Positions 27,328 through 35,502 of a DNA stretch of 64,000 bases are shown here, one piece after another. Made by a program: the position numbers and the translations under genes. Position 1 is the stretch's first letter. Each line of letters starts with the position of its first letter. This stretch comes from Mycolicibacterium tokaiense (lineage in GTDB: Bacteria; Actinomycetota; Actinomycetes; Mycobacteriales; Mycobacteriaceae). Where the stretch lies: the NCBI RefSeq assembly GCF_010725885.1, contig NZ_AP022600.1:5456001-5520000 (forward strand), read 5' to 3'. The notes beneath the pieces are model-generated. The model saw only the letters and a list, made by a program, of their open reading frames with translations, was not told where the DNA came from and made no database searches.

Positions 27328-28032
27328 TCAGTCCTTGGTGAAACTGGTGTCGCCGGTGACCAGCTCGGCAACCACGGGCTGACCGTTGATGGTGGTCCGC
27401 AGACCGTCGACGGTCAACGCAGGCGCCGGCGTCAGCTCGCGGGCGTTGCGCACCCGCTGACGAAACTCCTCACCCTGCAACTCGAAGACGGTCTTGTCGT
27501 CATCGCGCGGGGTGAACTGGACACCGGTCATGGTGTCGTCGGGGCGCACCACCCAGGAGGCCCGCACGCCACCGAGTTCCGCGGTGTACATCCCGGCCGG
27601 GTCGGCCACCTGCGGGGCCGTGAACGTGTAGGAGACCCCGTCCATCGTCAGGTCCCCGACCACGTTGCCACCCTCGTAGTCGGCCACCAGGGTGTCGCGG
27701 AACTTGCCGGTGATGTCCAGCGCACCGTCGTCCTGGCTGCCGAAGAACCACGCTTCGTCCTTGCTGCCGTCGCAGGCATAGGCGACCACCTTCTCGCCGC
27801 TGACGGCCACGCCGAGGGTCATCGTGCCCCCGTCGGGCATCGGCATGTCGGCGATGTAACGCGCTGTCTGCGGGAAGTCTTCGGCCGGAGCGGCCGCCGC
27901 CGAGGTGGCGGTGGTGGAGGATTCCGCCTCGGTGGCGGGACCCGACGAGCTGCCGCCGGAGCAGGCCGGCAGCGAGCCCAGCGCGATCAGGGCGCCGGTG
28001 CTGATCATCAGGGTGCGGAACGGTTTTCTCAT
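27328..28032 (-). CDS. Putative lipoprotein of unknown function
   Basis: The 234-residue protein has signal MRKPFRTLMISTGALIALG ending in lipobox LPAC, then a Ser/Ala/Thr-rich linker and a beta-rich domain (PMPDGGTMTLGVAVSGEKVVAYACDGSKDEAWFFG...). The AYACDGS...W.G pattern suggests a small secreted sandwich. It is convergent with the preceding lipoprotein gene, 20 bases apart. Start ATG at 28032 gives a proper signal sequence. Function unknown. Confidence 0.7.
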   Translation of the reverse strand: MRKPFRTLMISTGALIALGSLPACSGGSSSGPATEAESSTTATSAAAAPAEDFPQTARYIADMPMPDGGTMTLGVAVSGEKVVAYACDGSKDEAWFFGSQDDGALDITGKFRDTLVADYEGGNVVGDLTMDGVSYTFTAPQVADPAGMYTAELGGVRASWVVRPDDTMTGVQFTPRDDDKTVFELQGEEFRQRVRNARELTPAPALTVDGLRTTINGQPVVAELVTGDTSFTKD

Positions 28033-28097
28033 GCTGACCAGCATGGCGTTCGACCGGCGCCGTTACATGGAGAGAGTGTGGAGATTGGCTGGAGATC

Positions 28098-29369
28098 TCA
28101 CGGTCTCAAGAACGCAGCGACCTCGTTGCGGAACACCGCCCACGCCGGCTCGGCACCGGTCAGCAGATGGTTCTTGCTGTCCAGCGTCACCAGGTGCGCG
28201 TCCGGAATCAGCGCCGCGAGTTCCTGACCCGATTCCATCGGCACGCGGTGATCCTCACGTGAATGCAGGATCAGCGTGGGACACTGCACTTCCCGAGCGA
28301 GGTCGCGCACGTCGATCCTGGCGAACTCCTCCAGGAAACGGACGGCGTTCTCGCCGGAGGTGGTCCGACGCTGCAGCTGGTCGAAGGCCGCCCAGTCCGC
28401 GCGGGTCCCGTCGGGCAGGAACTGTGCCGCGAACACCTGCCGGAAGGCCGGATCATCGCGGCCCCACCCCACCCGGGCAAGGTCGAGATCCAGTGCCGCG
28501 GCGCGTTTTTCCTGATCACCCACCGCACGCACCGCTCGCCCGCGGGCATAGGCGCCGCACAGCACCAGTTTGCTCACCCGCTCAGGATGCCGAGCCGCGT
28601 AGGCCACCGCGACCGCCCCGCCCTGTGACACGCCCAGAAGCGGGAACCGTTCCAGACCAAGGGCTCCGACCACCGATTCCAGGTCGGCCACCCAGTCGTC
28701 GAAGGTGAATTCCCCGGCCTCCCAATCGGAGAGTCCGCAGCCTCGCTCGTCGTAGCGGATGAAGGTGTGCCCCTGGGCCAGATCGCGGACCCAGTGACTC
28801 CACACCGGGCTCTCGATGTCGTAGCCGAGATGGGTCATCCAGTTGGCGGCGCGTATCAGCGGCGGGCCGTCACCGGCGACGGCGTAGGCCAGCCGAATTC
28901 CGTCCGCGGCACGGGTGAACGCGATGCTCTGGCGCGGCAGCGGCGCCTGGGGCGGCTCGTCGGTCACCGACGCATCGCCGACCACGGTGCCGACGAACTG
29001 ATACCCGCGGCCGCGCACCGTGCGGATGTAGCTCTGCGCTTCCCCGTCGTCCCCGAGCGCCCGACGGGCGGCCTTGATCCGGCTGGTCAGTGCGGCTTCA
29101 CCGACGAACCGTCCGCCCCAGACACTGTCGAAGAGTTCCTCCTTGCTCACCAGCCGATGCCGGTTGGCCACCAACTGGGTCAACACGTCGAACACCTGTG
29201 GTTCGATCCGGATCACCGCACTGTTGCCGCGCAGTTCGTACTGCGCGGTGTCGAGTTCGAATTCGTCGAACCGCCACACCACACCCGCGGACTCGGGTCC
29301 GCCGACCGGGCCGGCGGACATCTGATGAGTATTCACGCTCTTGCAAACGGATAGGTCACCCTTACCCAT
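28098..29369 (-). CDS. Winged-helix (OmpR/PhoB-type) DNA-binding domain fused to alpha/beta hydrolase
   Basis: In this 423-residue fusion, residues ~30-130 are a transcriptional-regulator C-type winged helix (FDEFELDTAQYELRGN ... RIEPQVFDVLTQLVANRHRLVSKEEL ... TSRIKAARRALGDDG ... IRTVRGRGYQFVG). Residues ~150-423 are an alpha/beta hydrolase with an intact-looking triad: Ser248 in GVSQGG, Asp373 in HSREDHR, His401 in DSKNHLL. No receiver domain is present. The hydrolase may act as ligand sensor or enzyme. ATG 29369 has GGAGG very close upstream; later starts at residues 12 or 17 are possible. Confidence 0.8.
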   Translation of the reverse strand: MGKGDLSVCKSVNTHQMSAGPVGGPESAGVVWRFDEFELDTAQYELRGNSAVIRIEPQVFDVLTQLVANRHRLVSKEELFDSVWGGRFVGEAALTSRIKAARRALGDDGEAQSYIRTVRGRGYQFVGTVVGDASVTDEPPQAPLPRQSIAFTRAADGIRLAYAVAGDGPPLIRAANWMTHLGYDIESPVWSHWVRDLAQGHTFIRYDERGCGLSDWEAGEFTFDDWVADLESVVGALGLERFPLLGVSQGGAVAVAYAARHPERVSKLVLCGAYARGRAVRAVGDQEKRAAALDLDLARVGWGRDDPAFRQVFAAQFLPDGTRADWAAFDQLQRRTTSGENAVRFLEEFARIDVRDLAREVQCPTLILHSREDHRVPMESGQELAALIPDAHLVTLDSKNHLLTGAEPAWAVFRNEVAAFLRP

Positions 29370-29384
29370 TCCTCCCAGGGTGTG

Positions 29385-29714
29385 TCAGCGCCACCCATCG
29401 GCGGCTTTGGCCGCCCGCACCAGCGCGTCGCACAAGTGTCGCAACTCCTCGCCGTCTGCGCCCTCGTCGACGGCGGTGGCCACGTCTTCGGCGGCACAGC
29501 GCACCTGGAACACCCGGTCGGACAATTGTGCGGCCTCGTCGGCCGAGAGCACCACGGCATCCTCCGGTACCGAGGAGCCCTTCACCATCGCCCGCTGCTC
29601 GTAGGCCCGCTGGCGGCACGACTGCCTGCAGTACTGCCGCCGCCGGCCCAGCCCGGCGTCGGGCACCTCGCGGCCACACCACCGGCACGGCTGCTGGCGC
29701 GTTCTGCGGGTCAC
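29385..29714 (-). CDS. Small Cys-rich conserved mycobacterial protein (Rv2049c-like)
   Basis: The 109-residue protein has an N-terminal zinc-ribbon-like part with cysteine pairs (CRWCGRE ... YCRQSCRQRAYEQR) and an acidic helical C-terminus. The CxxC...CxxxC plus QRAYEQR pattern resembles short zinc-binding nucleic-acid proteins. GTG at 29714 has TACAGT on the minus strand (29723-29728) ending eight bases before. It occupies the same place beside rbpA as Rv2049c in M. tuberculosis. Function unknown. Confidence 0.65.
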   Translation of the reverse strand: MTRRTRQQPCRWCGREVPDAGLGRRRQYCRQSCRQRAYEQRAMVKGSSVPEDAVVLSADEAAQLSDRVFQVRCAAEDVATAVDEGADGEELRHLCDALVRAAKAADGWR

Positions 29715-29790
29715 GAAGCAGAACTGTAGACGTGCGTGGGCGCCGGGCCGCGGATCCTGAGGGTATTCTGAATAGTCGCGTCGCCACGTC

Positions 29791-29817
29791 GGGAACCGCT
29801 GCGGGCGCCGCTGCGTT
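29791..29817 (+). promoter_or_regulatory. Sigma-R/sigma-H-type ECF promoter of rbpA
   Basis: GGGAAC (29791-29796) and CGTT (29814-29817). GGAAC to GTT is separated by 18 bases, the spacing of the oxidative-stress sigma factors SigR (Streptomyces) and SigH/SigE (mycobacteria). It lies about 40 bases before the rbpA ATG. Confidence 0.5.
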
Positions 29818-29857
29818 GATAGACGCGGAACATCTGTGCTTGAAGGAGTTGACGACG

Positions 29858-30193
29858 ATGGCTGATCGTGTCCTGCGAGGTAGTCGCCTCGGAGCTGTGA
29901 GCTACGAGACCGACCGCAACCATGACCTGGCGCCGCGTCAGGTAGCGCGGTACCGCACCGACAACGGCGAGATCTTCGACGTGCCCTTCGCCGACGACGC
30001 CGAGATTCCCGGGACGTGGCCGTGCAAGAACGGCATGGAGGGCACCCTCATCGACGGCGACGTGCCGGAGCCGAAGAAGGTCAAGCCCCCGCGCACCCAC
30101 TGGGACATGCTGCTGGAGCGCCGTTCGGTCGAGGAACTCGAGGAGCTGCTCAAGGAGCGCCTCGACATCATCAAGACCAAGCGGCGCGGCTGA
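29858..30193 (+). CDS. rbpA: RNA polymerase-binding protein RbpA
   Basis: This 111-residue protein, the same length as M. tuberculosis RbpA, binds RNA polymerase and group 1/2 sigma factors, stabilises the open complex and affects rifampicin response. It shows the N-terminal tail (MADRVLRGSRLGAVSYETDR), core domain (RYRTDNGEIFDVPF, WPCKNGMEG), the basic linker (PKKVKPPRTHWD) and the C-terminal sigma-interaction helices (RRSVEELEELLKERL). GAAGGAG lies nine bases before ATG. Its stop touches the stop of ppm1 on the other strand. Confidence 0.97.
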   Translation: MADRVLRGSRLGAVSYETDRNHDLAPRQVARYRTDNGEIFDVPFADDAEIPGTWPCKNGMEGTLIDGDVPEPKKVKPPRTHWDMLLERRSVEELEELLKERLDIIKTKRRG

Positions 30194-30973
30194 TCACCTG
30201 GTGACGCCCCGGGCCCGGTCGAGGCGCCCGTTCAACCCCCACTGAGCGACCTTGACCAGGGCCTCGCGGATGTTCGATCCACTCATCTTCGACACCCCGA
30301 GCTCCCGCTCGGTGAACGTGATGGGCACTTCGACCACCCGGAAGCCGCTGTTGATGGCACGCCAGGTCAGGTCGATCTGGAAGCAGTAACCCTTCGAGTC
30401 CACCGCGGCCAGGTCGATCTTCTCGAGCACCTCGCGCCGGTAGGCGCGGTAGCCGGCAGTGATGTCGTGGATGTCGACGCCCAGCAGGATCCTCGAGTAT
30501 CCGTTGGCGGTGCGGGACAGCACCAGCCGGCGGGTGGGCCAGTTGCGCACGGTGCCGCCCGGCACATAGCGCGAGCCGATCGCCAGATCCGCGCCGGCAT
30601 CGACGGCGTCCAGCAGCCGGTGCAGCTGCTCGGGGGCGTGGCTGCCGTCGGCGTCCATCTCCACCAGCACCGTGTACTGGCGGTTGAGACCCCAGGCGAA
30701 GCCCGCGAGATAGGCCGCACCGAGGCCGTCCTTGGCGGTGCGGTGCATGACGTGCAGCCGGTCCGGATCGGCCAGTGCGAGTTCGTCGGCCAACTTGCCG
30801 GTGCCGTCGGGGCTGCCGTCGTCGACGACGAGCACGTGCACGTCCGGCAGGGCAGCATGGATACGTCCCACGATCAGCGGGAGGTTCTCCAGCTCGTTGT
30901 AGGTGGGCACGATCACCAAGGTGCGCTGACTGGGTCGTTCCCCAGGCAGGGACGAACCTGAGCCGATGGTCAT
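30194..30973 (-). CDS. ppm1: Polyprenol monophosphomannose synthase Ppm1
   Basis: This 259-residue GT2 enzyme makes polyprenyl-phosphate mannose from GDP-mannose, the donor for lipomannan, lipoarabinomannan and protein O-mannosylation. It shows [24 protein letters not shown] and the metal-binding DAD in [12 protein letters not shown]; no transmembrane segment. ATG overlaps the lnt stop by four bases. In M. tuberculosis both activities are on one polypeptide; here, as in M. smegmatis, they are split and the two proteins are thought to interact. Confidence 0.95.
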   Translation of the reverse strand: MTIGSGSSLPGERPSQRTLVIVPTYNELENLPLIVGRIHAALPDVHVLVVDDGSPDGTGKLADELALADPDRLHVMHRTAKDGLGAAYLAGFAWGLNRQYTVLVEMDADGSHAPEQLHRLLDAVDAGADLAIGSRYVPGGTVRNWPTRRLVLSRTANGYSRILLGVDIHDITAGYRAYRREVLEKIDLAAVDSKGYCFQIDLTWRAINSGFRVVEVPITFTERELGVSKMSGSNIREALVKVAQWGLNGRLDRARGVTR

Positions 30974-32598
30974 GAAGCTCCTCGGGTTTCCAACTCGGAG
31001 GCGCCCTGCGTCGGGCGCAATAACCCTCTATTGTGCCGCACTCTGCGCCATGCTCCTGCCAGGATTGCTCCCACACCGAGCGCCACCAGCGCGTATTGCA
31101 CCAGCGGACCCCACCGGGTGGCGGGCGTGAGGTCGGTGCGCAACCGGATGGCCATGGTGAGCGTGCCCGGCTGGAACCATTCGGTGCGGGCCAGTTCGCG
31201 GCCATCCGGCGCGATGATCGCCGAGATGCCGGTGGTGGCGGCCACCACGACGTAGCGGTTGTGCTCCACCGCCCTGGCCCTCGAGAACGCCAGTTGCTGC
31301 TCGCTCATGGTCTGGTCGAAGGTGGCGTTGTTGGTGGGCACGGCCAGCACCTGAGCACCGGAGAGCACCGCCTCGCGGGCAGCGCGGTCGAAGATCACCT
31401 CCCAGCACGTGGTGATGCCGACGGGGACGCCGGCGGCCTGCACCACCCCGTTGCCCTCGCCGGGCACGAAGTAGCCGGCGCGGTCGGCGTAGGACGACAG
31501 TTTGGCGAAGAAGCTGCGCCAGGGCAGGTACTCACCGAACGGCTGGATGATCTTCTTGTCGTGCCGCTCCCCCGGGCCGTTCACCGGGTCCCAGACGATG
31601 ACGGTGTTCAGCGCGGCCGGGTTGTCCCGGGTGCTGCCGGGCTTGGTCACCACCGACCCGACCAGGATGGGGGCGCCGATGGCCTCGGCCGCCAGCGAGA
31701 TCTGTTCACCGGCGTCGGCGTTGGCCAACGGATCGATATCCGAGGAGTTCTCCGGCCAGACCACGAATTGCGGTTGCGGCGCCCGGCCGGCCCGCACCTC
31801 CTGGGCCAGCCGCATCGTCTCCCTGACGTGGTTGTCCAGGACCGCGCGACGCTGGGCGTTGAAGTCCAGCCCCAGTCGCGGCACATTGCCCTGGATGGCG
31901 GCCACGGTCACCGCCGGGTCCGCGTCGGAACCGGCGCCGGACTGCCGCACGCCGGGGTGCACCACCGCGATGGCCAACAGCGCCGCCGCGATGCACAGTC
32001 CGGGCAGCACCACCGCGGGTGGCCGGTCCTTGGCCGACTGGCGCCACCAGCTGAGGATCTCCAGGCCGATGGCGACCAGGCAGGCAGCGACGACCGCCAC
32101 CACGAACGACACCAGCGGCACCCCGCCGAGTCTGGTCAGCGGCAGCAGCGGGCCGTTGGTCTGACTGAAACCGAGTACCCCCCAGGGAAATCCACCGAAC
32201 GGGATGACGGATTTCAGCCACTCGGCCACCATCCACACTGCCGCGATCCACACCGGCCAGCCGGGCAGGTCCCGCACCCAGATGGCCAGCCAGCCGAACA
32301 GGGCCGGGAACAGTGCACACATCAGCGACAGCGCCACCCAGGGCACCGCCCCCACCAGGCCGCTGATCCACGGCAGCAACGGCAGGTAGAACGCGGCGCC
32401 GCACAGCGCGCCATATCCCAGTCCGCCGGCCGCGGTGGTGGCCGGGTCCTTGAGCACCACCACCAGCAGCGCGAGCCCGACGATCGCGGCCCACCACCAG
32501 CCCAGCGGCGGGAAACTCGCACACAACGCCAGCCCGGCGACGATGGCCAGGCTGAGCCGGATCGCGCGGGGCACCAGCCAGCCCGACACCCTAGACAC
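30970..32598 (-). CDS. lnt: Apolipoprotein N-acyltransferase Lnt (Ppm2)
   Basis: This 542-residue membrane enzyme adds the third acyl chain to the N-terminal cysteine of lipoproteins. Several N-terminal transmembrane helices (residues ~8-220) precede a nitrilase-type domain. The catalytic triad is visible: Glu283 (VVWPENSS), Lys348 ([14 protein letters not shown]) and Cys398 ([11 protein letters not shown]). The start is probably GTG at 32598 overlapping the stop of the amidohydrolase; GTG at 32589 is also possible. Located just upstream of, and coupled to, ppm1. Confidence 0.93.
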   Translation of the reverse strand: MSRVSGWLVPRAIRLSLAIVAGLALCASFPPLGWWWAAIVGLALLVVVLKDPATTAAGGLGYGALCGAAFYLPLLPWISGLVGAVPWVALSLMCALFPALFGWLAIWVRDLPGWPVWIAAVWMVAEWLKSVIPFGGFPWGVLGFSQTNGPLLPLTRLGGVPLVSFVVAVVAACLVAIGLEILSWWRQSAKDRPPAVVLPGLCIAAALLAIAVVHPGVRQSGAGSDADPAVTVAAIQGNVPRLGLDFNAQRRAVLDNHVRETMRLAQEVRAGRAPQPQFVVWPENSSDIDPLANADAGEQISLAAEAIGAPILVGSVVTKPGSTRDNPAALNTVIVWDPVNGPGERHDKKIIQPFGEYLPWRSFFAKLSSYADRAGYFVPGEGNGVVQAAGVPVGITTCWEVIFDRAAREAVLSGAQVLAVPTNNATFDQTMSEQQLAFSRARAVEHNRYVVVAATTGISAIIAPDGRELARTEWFQPGTLTMAIRLRTDLTPATRWGPLVQYALVALGVGAILAGAWRRVRHNRGLLRPTQGASELETRGAS

Positions 32599-34180
32599 CG
32601 AGGCCGCCGAACAGCACCCGGCCGCGGTGGACGGTCTGCACACAGCGCGGCGAGCGCTCGGTCAGCGCCGGCAGGGCGGGCACGCGGGAGCGCGGATCGG
32701 TGGACCACCGGGCCACCGAGTCGGCCGGGGCGGCCACCTCGAGGTCGCCGGCGTCCCAGACCGCGTACGACGCGGGTGCCCCGGCGACCAGGGTGCCGGT
32801 GACACCGTCGTGTACCCCGCCCGCCCGCCAGCCACCGCGGGTGGCCGCCGAGAACGCCGACCGGGCCGACACCGCCGCGCCCGGGGTGTGGTGCTCGATC
32901 GCCGCACGCACGGTGGCCCACGGGTCCAACCCGGTCACCGGGCTGTCGGAGCCGAACGCCAGCGGTACCCCCGCCGCGGCCAGTTGCGCCAGCGGGTTGA
33001 GGCCCAGCGCGCGCTCGCGGCCCAGTCGCTGGGCGTACATCCCGTCCGCCCCGCCCCAGAGGGCGTCGAAGTTGGGTTGCACGCTGGCGATGACACCCCA
33101 GGCGCCGAGTTTGGCGGCCTGCTCGCCGGTGACCATCTCGAGATGCTCGAGGCGGTGCCCGCACCGCGCGACGGCGGGCACCCCCAGGGCGTCGACGACC
33201 CTCTGCAACGCGTCCACCACGAGGGCAACCGCGGCGTTACCGATGACGTGGAAGCCGGCGGTGATGCCGGCTTCGGTGCACACCCGCAGGTGGGCCTCAA
33301 CGGCGTCGGTGTCGAGATAACACCGCCCGCAGTGGTCGGCGTCGGCGTAGGGCGCCGAGAGGTAGGCCGTGCGCGAGCCCAGGGCGCCGTCGATGAACAG
33401 GTCTCCGGCCAGGCCTCGAAAGCCGTTGTGTGCCATCAGCTCCCGCGCCTGGTCGACCGAGCTGACGGCCTCACCCCAGTACCCCAGCACGTCGACGGTG
33501 TGGTCGGTGGCATGCAGGGCGAGCCAGTCGTCGAGGCCACCGATCTGCGGGCCTGCGCACTCGTGCACGGCGACCACACCGGCGGCGGCGAAGGCGTCCA
33601 GTGCAGCGGTGCGGGCGTCGCGCTGCTGGGTATCGCTGAGCAGGGTGCGCGCCCGGGTACGGACGGCGTGGTGGGCGTCGGCGCGCAGCGGCCCGGTGGG
33701 GTCGTAGCCGTCGGCGGCACTGAGCTCGGGCAGCTGGGCGCGCAGCGCGGTGGACGCCAGCGCGGAGTGCACATCGACCCGGGAGAGGTAGGCCGGCCGG
33801 GCGCCCACCGCGGCGTCCACGTCGGCGGTGCTCGGCGGGGCCGGCCAGGCAGAGTCGTCCCAGCCGTGGCCCCAGACCATACCGTCCGGGTGGGCGGCGG
33901 CGTAGGCGGCCAGCAGCGCCAGGCAGTGCTCGGCAGAGGTGGCGGCGCGCAGATCGAGGCCGGTGAGCAGCAGCCCGGTGGAGGTCACGTGCACATGGCT
34001 GTCGACGAAGGCCGGGGCGACGAAGGCTCCGGCCAGGTCCACGACGTCGGCGTCCGGGAACTGCTCGCGGGCGACAGCGTCACTGCCGAGCCAGGCGATG
34101 GTGTCACCGCGGACCGCGAGTGCGGTGGCGTCGGGATGGGTGGGGCTGTGGATGCGCCCGTTGAGCAGCAACTGCGTCAC
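32591..34180 (-). CDS. Amidohydrolase family protein (Rv2052c-like, YtcJ type)
   Basis: This 529-residue amidohydrolase_3 protein has metal-binding HVHV in [21 protein letters not shown], the central lysine/histidine region, [10 protein letters not shown] with the metal histidine and [13 protein letters not shown] with the aspartate. The YtcJ-like family hydrolyses N-acyl or cyclic amides; substrate unknown. GTG at 34180 has TAGCGT (34187-34192, minus strand) six bases upstream, so the mRNA is probably leaderless and starts the operon amidohydrolase-lnt-ppm1. Confidence 0.82.
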   Translation of the reverse strand: MTQLLLNGRIHSPTHPDATALAVRGDTIAWLGSDAVAREQFPDADVVDLAGAFVAPAFVDSHVHVTSTGLLLTGLDLRAATSAEHCLALLAAYAAAHPDGMVWGHGWDDSAWPAPPSTADVDAAVGARPAYLSRVDVHSALASTALRAQLPELSAADGYDPTGPLRADAHHAVRTRARTLLSDTQQRDARTAALDAFAAAGVVAVHECAGPQIGGLDDWLALHATDHTVDVLGYWGEAVSSVDQARELMAHNGFRGLAGDLFIDGALGSRTAYLSAPYADADHCGRCYLDTDAVEAHLRVCTEAGITAGFHVIGNAAVALVVDALQRVVDALGVPAVARCGHRLEHLEMVTGEQAAKLGAWGVIASVQPNFDALWGGADGMYAQRLGRERALGLNPLAQLAAAGVPLAFGSDSPVTGLDPWATVRAAIEHHTPGAAVSARSAFSAATRGGWRAGGVHDGVTGTLVAGAPASYAVWDAGDLEVAAPADSVARWSTDPRSRVPALPALTERSPRCVQTVHRGRVLFGGLGV

Positions 34181-34193
34181 GCGGACACGCTAC

Positions 34194-34670
34194 CTAGTCG
34201 GGCTTGGCCTCCAGGGGGCGGTCAACCGGGACGTCATCATGAACATCGACAACCTCGCCGTCGATGTACTGCCCGCGCCCGCGGGGTGGCACCCCGCCGC
34301 CCAGGTTGACGACGGTGACGCGGCGGGACAGCCCCTTGGCGGCCACCAGCCCGGCCAGCGGGCGCATGGCGGCCCGGGTGGGCGGAGCCAGCATCAGCAG
34401 GCCCACCACGGTGGTGACCAGGCCGGGGACGAACACCAGCACCGAACCCAGCGCCACCAGGGCACTGTCGGTGACGGCACCGTGGGGGTCCTTCATGCCT
34501 TGCTGCAGTTTGACGAGCTGACGGCGTGCCTGTGAGCCGGCCAGCAGCAGACCCAGCACGAAGGTGCCGATCAGCGCGATGAGGGTCCAGCCGAAACCGA
34601 TGGTCGCCGTCAACGCGACGATGACCGCCATTTCGACCAGGACGTACAGCAGGAAGAACCGCTTCACCAT
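34194..34670 (-). CDS. fxsA: FxsA family membrane protein
   Basis: The 158-residue protein has FxsA core helices FLLYVLVEMAVIVALTATIG and IALIGTFVLGLLLAGSQARRQL, followed by LVFVPGLVTTVVGLLMLAPPTRA and a charged cytoplasmic tail. FxsA in E. coli relieves exclusion of phage T7 by the F plasmid; the cellular role is unclear. Positioned as Rv2053c in M. tuberculosis. Confidence 0.88.
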   Translation of the reverse strand: MVKRFFLLYVLVEMAVIVALTATIGFGWTLIALIGTFVLGLLLAGSQARRQLVKLQQGMKDPHGAVTDSALVALGSVLVFVPGLVTTVVGLLMLAPPTRAAMRPLAGLVAAKGLSRRVTVVNLGGGVPPRGRGQYIDGEVVDVHDDVPVDRPLEAKPD

Positions 34671-34694
34671 GCCCGGATCAACGAACGGCTGCGG

Positions 34695-35114
34695 TCAGGG
34701 GTTCCCCGCCGGGACCGGCGCCGCTTCCACCTCGATGGCGCTGTGCACCTTGTCGATGCCGCCGCGCACCAGCGCCTGCGGGATCCACCACCAGCTGTGC
34801 CACCAGTATCGGCGGGTGACCAGGTTGAACACCCGCCGCGCCTCGGACTTCGGCAGGTTGCGCGCGACGGCCTCCATCGGCTCGCCCTTGGGTCTGCCGA
34901 GTACGCCGCACTTCTGGATGGTGACCCGCGGGGTGTTGTTGATCCGCTTGGTCTTCCACGACCCGTCGTCGGTGATGATCAGCAGCTTGTCCCCCTGCGG
35001 AACCCCCCACACGGCGGTGGGCTTGGGCCTGCCGTCCTTCGTGAACGTCGTCAGCAGCAGGTACTTGGCCTGGGCGATGTCCGCGAAGGTGTCACGCCTG
35101 GGGTTGTCCGCCAT
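34695..35114 (-). CDS. PPOX-class F420-dependent oxidoreductase-like protein, copy 2
   Basis: The 139-residue split beta-barrel protein has pattern AKYLLLTTFTKDGRPKPTAVWG, DGSWKTKRINNTPRVTI and GRPKGEPMEAVARNL, of the TIGR03666-type PPOX family that binds F420 or flavin. It is a clear paralogue of the neighbouring upstream gene (similar over the first ~90 residues) and overlaps its end by 23 bases, so it arose by tandem duplication. The C-termini differ (YWWHSWWWIPQ here). Substrate unknown. Confidence 0.8.
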   Translation of the reverse strand: MADNPRRDTFADIAQAKYLLLTTFTKDGRPKPTAVWGVPQGDKLLIITDDGSWKTKRINNTPRVTIQKCGVLGRPKGEPMEAVARNLPKSEARRVFNLVTRRYWWHSWWWIPQALVRGGIDKVHSAIEVEAAPVPAGNP

Positions 35115-35493
35115 CGGGTACCGCCTTGATCTCGAGTCCCACGTTGTTCTTCATCCCGCCGCGCAGCTTGGAGAAGAAGTTGAACGTCTTGCCCAGCAGT
35201 CCATACCTCTTTCCGATGGCGTCGTAAACCTCGGCGGTGCGGGACGGATCGAGAATGGCGGCGACGGCCTCGACGGGTTCGCTCTTCGGGTTGCCCCGGC
35301 GGTCGCAGACGGCGATGGTGACCCGCGCGGTGTTGCGGATGCGCTTGACCTTCCAGGACTTGGCCTGGGTGATCACCAGCAGGCCGTCACCCGAGGGTGC
35401 GGCCCAGATGGCGGTGGGCTTGGGCCTGCCGTCCTTCGTGAACGTGGTCAGCAGGATGTACTCGGCTTTGGCGACGTCGGCGAAGGTCGGCAT
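35092..35493 (-). CDS. PPOX-class F420-dependent oxidoreductase-like protein, copy 1
   Basis: This 133-residue paralogue of the next gene has AEYILLTTFTKDGRPKPTAIWA, KSWKVKRIRNTARVTI and GNPKSEPVEAVAAIL. The Rv2061c-like PPOX gene lies next to cobN in M. tuberculosis, and the same is true here. ATG 35493 is supported by TAGATT on the minus strand (35500-35505) six bases upstream; this hexamer overlaps the cobN stop, so the pair has its own leaderless promoter inside the end of cobN. Confidence 0.82.
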   Translation of the reverse strand: MPTFADVAKAEYILLTTFTKDGRPKPTAIWAAPSGDGLLVITQAKSWKVKRIRNTARVTIAVCDRRGNPKSEPVEAVAAILDPSRTAEVYDAIGKRYGLLGKTFNFFSKLRGGMKNNVGLEIKAVPDGGQPQA

Positions 35494-35502
35494 AGACCGA
35501 AT

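Noticed and set aside
31033..32802. 589-codon frame opposite lnt
   Set aside because: Low-complexity Arg/Gly/His composition, while lnt on the other strand has an intact catalytic triad and helices.
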